This document shows, piece by piece, positions 59,927-64,000 of a DNA stretch of 64,000 bases. A program made the translations under genes and the position numbers. Location of the stretch: positions 1-64,000 of the forward strand of contig CAMNHV010000010.1 in assembly GCA_946539855.1 (NCBI GenBank), in the 5' to 3' direction. The notes under the pieces were generated by a model. That model was given only the letters and a program-made list of their open reading frames with translations, was not told the DNA's origin and made no database searches. The stretch's first letter is position 1, and every line of letters begins with the position of its first letter. This DNA is from CAG-791 sp002449595 (GTDB taxonomy: Bacteria > Bacillota > Clostridia > Lachnospirales > Lachnospiraceae).

Positions 59927-61267
59927 ATGAGCAGAAGAAAAAACAGGCCGGTCGTCGCCATCGTCGGCAGGCCGAACGTAGGAAAATCGACATTATTCAA
60001 CGTTCTCGCAGGAGAGAAGATCGCGATCGTGCAGGACACGCCGGGCGTGACCAGGGACCGGATCTACGCGGACTGCAGCTGGCTGAACTATGAGTTCACA
60101 CTGATCGACACCGGCGGCATCGAGCCGGAGAGCAAGGACATCATCCTGTCGCAGATGCGCGAGCAGGCGCAGGCGGCGATCGACATGGCGGACGTGATCC
60201 TGTTCATGGTCGACTTAAAGCAGGGTCTGCAGGACGCGGACGACAAGGTCGCGGACATGCTGCGAAGATCGGGCAAGCCGGTCGTGCTGGTCGTCAACAA
60301 GACGGACCGGCCGATCAAGGACATGCCGGACGTCTACGAATTCTATAATCTCGGGATCGGGGATCCTTATCCGATCTCCTCGGCGAACCGCACCGGGGTC
60401 GGCGATATGCTGGATGCTGTCGTCGCCTTTTTCCCTGCCCCGAAAGAGGGGGAAGAGGAAGATGACGCGGTGCGCGTCGCGATCGTCGGCAAGCCGAACG
60501 TCGGCAAGAGCTCGATCGTGAACCGCCTCCTCGGGGAGAACCGGCTGATCGTCTCCGACATCGCCGGCACGACGAGGGACGCGGTCGACACGCGCGTCGT
60601 GCATGACGGCAAGGAGTACGTCTTCATCGACACCGCGGGCCTAAGGCGCCGCGGCAAGATCAAGGAAGATCTTGAATATTACATGTTCCTTCGCAGCGTC
60701 GCCGCGGTGGAGCGGGCGGATATCGCCGTCCTTGTCATCGACGCGTCGGAAGGCGTGACGGAGCAGGACGCGAAGATCGCCGGGATCGCGCACGAGCGCG
60801 GCAAGGCGGTCATCATCGCCGTCAACAAGTGGGACCTGATCGAGAAGGACAACAAGACCGTGAAGCAGTTCACGGACAAGATCCGCAGCGTGCTCTCCTT
60901 TATCCCTTATGCGGAGATCATCTTCATCTCCGCGGTCACGGGACAGCGCCTCGTGAAGCTCTACGAGATGATCGACAACGTGCATGACAGCCAGAACCTG
61001 CGCATCCAGACCGGCGTCCTCAACGAGATCATCAGCGAGGCGGGCATGCTCCAGCAGCCGCCGCAGGACAAGGGCAAGATGCTCCGGATCTTCTATGCGG
61101 TGCAGTCGGGCGTGGAGCCACCGACTTTCGTGCTGTTTGTGAATTACAAATATCTGATGCATTTCTCCTACCAGCGCTTCCTTGAGAACCGGATCCGCGA
61201 GACGTTCGGGTTCCGGGGCACACCGATCCGGTTTGTGATCCGGGAGAGAAATGAGGAGAAGAAATAA
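59927..61267 (+). CDS. der: Ribosome biogenesis GTPase Der (EngA)
   Basis: 446 residues with two G domains in tandem: GRPNVGKST near 13-21 with DTGGI and NKTD, and GKPNVGKSS near 190 with DTAGL and NKWD, then a KH-like C-terminal domain (QSGVEPPTFVLFVN). Essential for 50S assembly. First gene of a der-plsY-gpsA unit. Confidence 0.97.
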   Translation: MSRRKNRPVVAIVGRPNVGKSTLFNVLAGEKIAIVQDTPGVTRDRIYADCSWLNYEFTLIDTGGIEPESKDIILSQMREQAQAAIDMADVILFMVDLKQGLQDADDKVADMLRRSGKPVVLVVNKTDRPIKDMPDVYEFYNLGIGDPYPISSANRTGVGDMLDAVVAFFPAPKEGEEEDDAVRVAIVGKPNVGKSSIVNRLLGENRLIVSDIAGTTRDAVDTRVVHDGKEYVFIDTAGLRRRGKIKEDLEYYMFLRSVAAVERADIAVLVIDASEGVTEQDAKIAGIAHERGKAVIIAVNKWDLIEKDNKTVKQFTDKIRSVLSFIPYAEIIFISAVTGQRLVKLYEMIDNVHDSQNLRIQTGVLNEIISEAGMLQQPPQDKGKMLRIFYAVQSGVEPPTFVLFVNYKYLMHFSYQRFLENRIRETFGFRGTPIRFVIRERNEEKK

Positions 61268-61270
61268 GTT

Positions 61271-61957
61271 ATGAATGAGATACTTCTGCGGCTGGTCTGT
61301 CTCGCGATCGGGTACGGTTTCGGGCTGTTCCAGACCGCGTATATCGTAGGAAGGATCCGCGGCATCGACATCCGGCGCTACGGCAGCGGCAACTCGGGCA
61401 CAACGAACGCGCTGCGCGTGCTCGGCACGGGAGACGGGCTCATCGTCTTCGCCGGCGACCTGTTAAAGGGCCTGCTCGCGATCCTCGTGACGTGGCTCCT
61501 GTTCCGGAACCGGTATCCGGAGCTCGTCTGGGTGCTGAAGATGTACACCTTCGCGGGGACGGTCCTCGGCCACGATTTTCCTTTTTATATGGGATTTAAA
61601 GGCGGCAAGGGCGTCGCGGTCGTCGCGGGGTTCTGCTTCGCCTATCACATCGCTTTCCTGCCGGTGCAGGCGACGCTGTTCCTGGTGCCGTTCCTGCTCA
61701 CGAAATTCGTGTCCCTGGGTTCGCTCTGCGTCTACGGCGGCGTGCTCATCCAGCTCATCGTGATGGGACAGACCGGGAGATTCGGGGCGCTGCCGCAGGC
61801 ACTGCTCACGGAGATGTACGTCATCATGGCGCTGCTCACGGCGCTCGCCTACTACCAGCACAGGGCCAATATCGTGCGCCTTGCGACCGGGACGGAGCGG
61901 AAGACGTATTTATTCGGAAAACACCGCAAAGAAAGCGGAGAAAAAGAGGCAAAGTAA
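61271..61957 (+). CDS. plsY: Acyl-phosphate:glycerol-3-phosphate acyltransferase PlsY
   Basis: 228 residues, several membrane segments. GSGNSGTTNALRVLG, GHDFPFYMGFKGGKGVA are the conserved loops. Transfers the acyl group from PlsX-made acyl phosphate to glycerol-3-phosphate, which GpsA, the next gene, supplies. It starts 3 bp after der. Confidence 0.95.
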   Translation: MNEILLRLVCLAIGYGFGLFQTAYIVGRIRGIDIRRYGSGNSGTTNALRVLGTGDGLIVFAGDLLKGLLAILVTWLLFRNRYPELVWVLKMYTFAGTVLGHDFPFYMGFKGGKGVAVVAGFCFAYHIAFLPVQATLFLVPFLLTKFVSLGSLCVYGGVLIQLIVMGQTGRFGALPQALLTEMYVIMALLTALAYYQHRANIVRLATGTERKTYLFGKHRKESGEKEAK

Positions 61958-61958
61958 A

Positions 61959-62975
61959 ATGGCAAAAATCGGCGTGATCGGCGCGGGCAGCTGGGGAACG
62001 GCGCTCGCGAAAACACTTGCATCCGGCGGACACGACGTGACCGTGTGGTCCATCGCGGAAGACGAAGTGCGGATGCTGAATGAGGAACATGAGCAGAAGG
62101 TGAAGCTCCCTGGCGTGATCCTTCCGGAGACGGTCACCGCGACGACGGATCTCGGCGCCGCAGTCAGTGACAAGGACCTCCTCGTCATGGTCGTCCCGTC
62201 CCCCTTCATTCGGAGCACCGCGAAGAAACTCGCGGCCGTCTGCCCCGAGGGACAGAAGATCGTGTGCGCGGCGAAGGGCATCGAGGAGGAGACGCTCCTC
62301 CCGCTCTCTGAGGTCATTCTCTCTGAGATCCCGTCCGCACAGGTGGGGATCCTCAGCGGCCCCACGCACGCAGAGGAAGTCGGGATCGGCCTGCCGACGA
62401 CGATCGTCGCGGGCGCGCAGACGAAGGAGTACGCGCTCTACCTCCAGGAGATCTTCATGAGCCCGGTCTTCCGCGTCTATATCAGCCCGGACATGCTCGG
62501 CATGCAGATCGGTGCAGCTCTGAAAAATGTTGTGGCTCTGGCCGCGGGTATCGCCGACGGTCTGGGATACGGCGACAACACCAAGGCGGCGCTCATCACG
62601 AGAGGCATCGCTGAGATCACAAGGCTTGGTGTAAAGATGGGCGGCAGCCCGGAGACCTTCGCGGGACTCACGGGCATCGGCGACCTCATCGTCACCTGCG
62701 CCTCGATGCACTCCAGAAACCGCCGGGCGGGCATCCTGATCGGAAAGGGCGCCAGTGCCTCGGAGGCGATGGAGGAAGTCGGACAGGTCGTCGAGGGCGT
62801 GTTCTCCGCGAAAGCGGCGCGCGCGCTCGCCGAGAAGTACGGCGTCGACATGCCGATCATCACGCAGGTCTGCCGCGTGCTGTTCGAGGGAGCCGATCCC
62901 TCGGAGGCGGTGCAGTCCCTGATGATGCGCGACGGCAGGGCCGAGAGCAGTGCGCTCGAATGGAAGCAGGTATAA
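61959..62975 (+). CDS. gpsA: Glycerol-3-phosphate dehydrogenase [NAD(P)+]
   Basis: 338 residues. Rossmann motif IGVIGAGSWGTALAK, GPTHAEEV, and the catalytic lysine region GAALKNVVALAAGIADGLG. Reduces dihydroxyacetone phosphate for phospholipid synthesis. Start ATG 61959, 1 bp after the plsY stop; the frame back to 61881 is plsY sequence. Confidence 0.96.
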   Translation: MAKIGVIGAGSWGTALAKTLASGGHDVTVWSIAEDEVRMLNEEHEQKVKLPGVILPETVTATTDLGAAVSDKDLLVMVVPSPFIRSTAKKLAAVCPEGQKIVCAAKGIEEETLLPLSEVILSEIPSAQVGILSGPTHAEEVGIGLPTTIVAGAQTKEYALYLQEIFMSPVFRVYISPDMLGMQIGAALKNVVALAAGIADGLGYGDNTKAALITRGIAEITRLGVKMGGSPETFAGLTGIGDLIVTCASMHSRNRRAGILIGKGASASEAMEEVGQVVEGVFSAKAARALAEKYGVDMPIITQVCRVLFEGADPSEAVQSLMMRDGRAESSALEWKQV

Positions 62976-62976
62976 T
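62971..62976 (+). promoter_or_regulatory. -10 candidate of tyrS
   Basis: TATAAT overlaps the gpsA stop codon, 42 bp before the tyrS ATG. No convincing -35. Confidence 0.35.
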
Positions 62977-63017
62977 ACTATGAAACTATGCGGAATATAC
63001 TACAGGAGAAAAGCACA

Positions 63018-64000
63018 ATGGAAAAGAACATGACGATCTACGATGAACTGCAGGCGAGAGGCCTTCTCGCGCAGCTGACGGATGAGAAGGAGATCAAGGA
63101 TCTGGTGAACGCCGGCAAGGCGACCTTCTACATCGGCTTCGACCCCACGGCGGATTCCCTTCACGTCGGGCACTTCATGGCGCTGCTTCTGATGAAGCGG
63201 CTGCAGGAAGCGGGCAACCGCCCGATCGCGCTGGTCGGCGGCGGCACGGGCATGATCGGCGATCCTTCGGGCCGGAGCGACATGCGCAAGGTCATGACGG
63301 TCGAGATGATCGACCACAACTGCGAGTGCTTCAAGAAGCAGATGAGCCGCTTCATCGAGTTCGGCGAGAACAAGGCGCTCATGGTCAACAACGCGGACTG
63401 GCTCAGGAACCTCAACTTCCTCGATTTCATGAGGGACATCGGACCGTGCTTTTCCGTCAATGAGATGCTGCGCGCGCGCTGCTACGTGAACCGTCTCGAG
63501 AACGGCCTGTCCTTCCTCGAGTTCACTTACATGCTGATGCAGAGCTACGACTTCTACAGGCTGTACCAGGACTACGGCTGCAACATGCAGTTCGGCGGCG
63601 ACGACCAGTGGTCCAACATCCTCGGCGGCACGGAGCTGATCCGCAAGAAGCTGGGCAAGGACGCTTACGGCATGACGATCAGCCTGCTGCTCAAGCACGA
63701 CGGCACGAAGATGGGCAAGACGGCCGGCGGCGCGGTCTGGCTCGATCCCGACAAGACGAGCCCTTACGACTTCTACCAGTACTGGAGAAACGTCGACGAC
63801 GCGGACGTCCTGAAGTTCCTGCGCATGATGACCTTCCTGCCGCTCGAGCAGATCGACGAGATGGACAAGTGGGAAGGCAGCCAGCTGAACGAGGCGAAGC
63901 GCATCCTGGCGCACGAGCTGACGACGCTCGTCCACGGCGAGGACGAGGCGGTCAAGGCGGAGAACGGCGCGAAGGCGCTGTTTGCAGGCGGCGGCGACAT
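63018..64000 (+). CDS. tyrS: Tyrosyl-tRNA synthetase (cut by window end)
   Basis: 327 codons are visible and the frame is open at 64000. Class I motif SLHVGHFMALL (HIGH), tyrosine pocket residues in FLEFTYMLMQSYDFYRL and QFGGDDQWSNI, and KMGKT (the KMSKS loop) are present. The C-terminal S4-like tRNA-binding domain would lie beyond the window. AGGAGAA before ATG 63018. Confidence 0.96.
   Translation, partial: MEKNMTIYDELQARGLLAQLTDEKEIKDLVNAGKATFYIGFDPTADSLHVGHFMALLLMKRLQEAGNRPIALVGGGTGMIGDPSGRSDMRKVMTVEMIDHNCECFKKQMSRFIEFGENKALMVNNADWLRNLNFLDFMRDIGPCFSVNEMLRARCYVNRLENGLSFLEFTYMLMQSYDFYRLYQDYGCNMQFGGDDQWSNILGGTELIRKKLGKDAYGMTISLLLKHDGTKMGKTAGGAVWLDPDKTSPYDFYQYWRNVDDADVLKFLRMMTFLPLEQIDEMDKWEGSQLNEAKRILAHELTTLVHGEDEAVKAENGAKALFAGGGD

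Overview
The window looks like chromosomal DNA of a GC-rich member of the Lachnospiraceae/Clostridia (Bacillota). I infer this from a Gram-positive style dcw division cluster with divIB/ftsQ followed by ftsZ, the rpmF-plsX-acpP-rnc-smc-ftsY ... ylxM-ffh-rpsP-khpA-rimM-trmD-rplS-lepB-rbgA-rnhB order, AGGAGG-type ribosome binding sites and sigma-A type promoters. The genus cannot be named from sequence alone. There is no prophage, insertion sequence or CRISPR array. Nearly all long antisense reading frames are by-products of high GC.

Layout. 1-336: AT-richer end of something unidentified, a promoter and a possible 36-residue gene. 337-2616: ychF and lgt, separated by a 133-bp element that folds into a cloverleaf. 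2463-7970 (minus): a three-gene module (TerB-N/TerB-C protein, BrxD-like ATPase, Lhr/BrxHI-like helicase) resembling the ATPase-helicase pair of type 2 BREX/Pgl systems but without their methylase, kinase or PglZ genes. 8104-18640: the dcw cluster mraZ-rsmH-ftsL-pbp-mraY-murD-ftsW-ftsQ-ftsZ with MraZ-type boxes. 18764: tRNA-Ala(CGC). 19038-23735: an ECF-type membrane protein with a DUF4430 surface protein, a histidine phosphatase, a CCA-adding-type nucleotidyltransferase and a PfkB sugar kinase. 23827-31694: a citrate fermentation divergon (LysR, citXG, citC leftward; citD, citE, citF and a CitMHS transporter rightward). 31953-35662: an atypical peptide deformylase, a zinc-ribbon membrane protein, a PatB/MalY aminotransferase and a dicarboxylate/amino acid symporter. 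35961-40136 (minus): apt, a two-component system and tmcAL. 40258-58505: ackA and the long lipid/ribosome/secretion superoperon, into which ilvA and a membrane-anchored, apparently catalytically dead GH25 lysozyme-like gene are inserted. 58520-64000: prs (minus), then der, plsY, gpsA and the start of tyrS.

Two things stand out. First, the stand-alone TerB/BrxD/BrxHI-like module is a good candidate for a compact DNA-processing or defence system. Second, at least seven genes (lgt plus its convergent helicase, the PfkB kinase, citXG, gltP, apt, the response regulator, rnhB) end inside short degenerate tandem repeats whose first or last unit contains the gene's own stop codon. Periods are about 17, 28, 30-35 or 42 bp. 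Similar repeats sit in frame inside the ECF-type protein and citXG. This looks like a recurrent process that duplicates gene 3' ends.

Functionally, citrate taken up by the CitMHS carrier would be split by CitDEF (activated by CitC and CitXG) to acetate and oxaloacetate. PlsX, AcpP, PlsY and GpsA supply phospholipid synthesis. FtsY, Ffh, YlxM and two signal peptidases handle protein export. RbgA, Der, RimM, TrmD, KhpA and the ribosomal proteins serve ribosome assembly.
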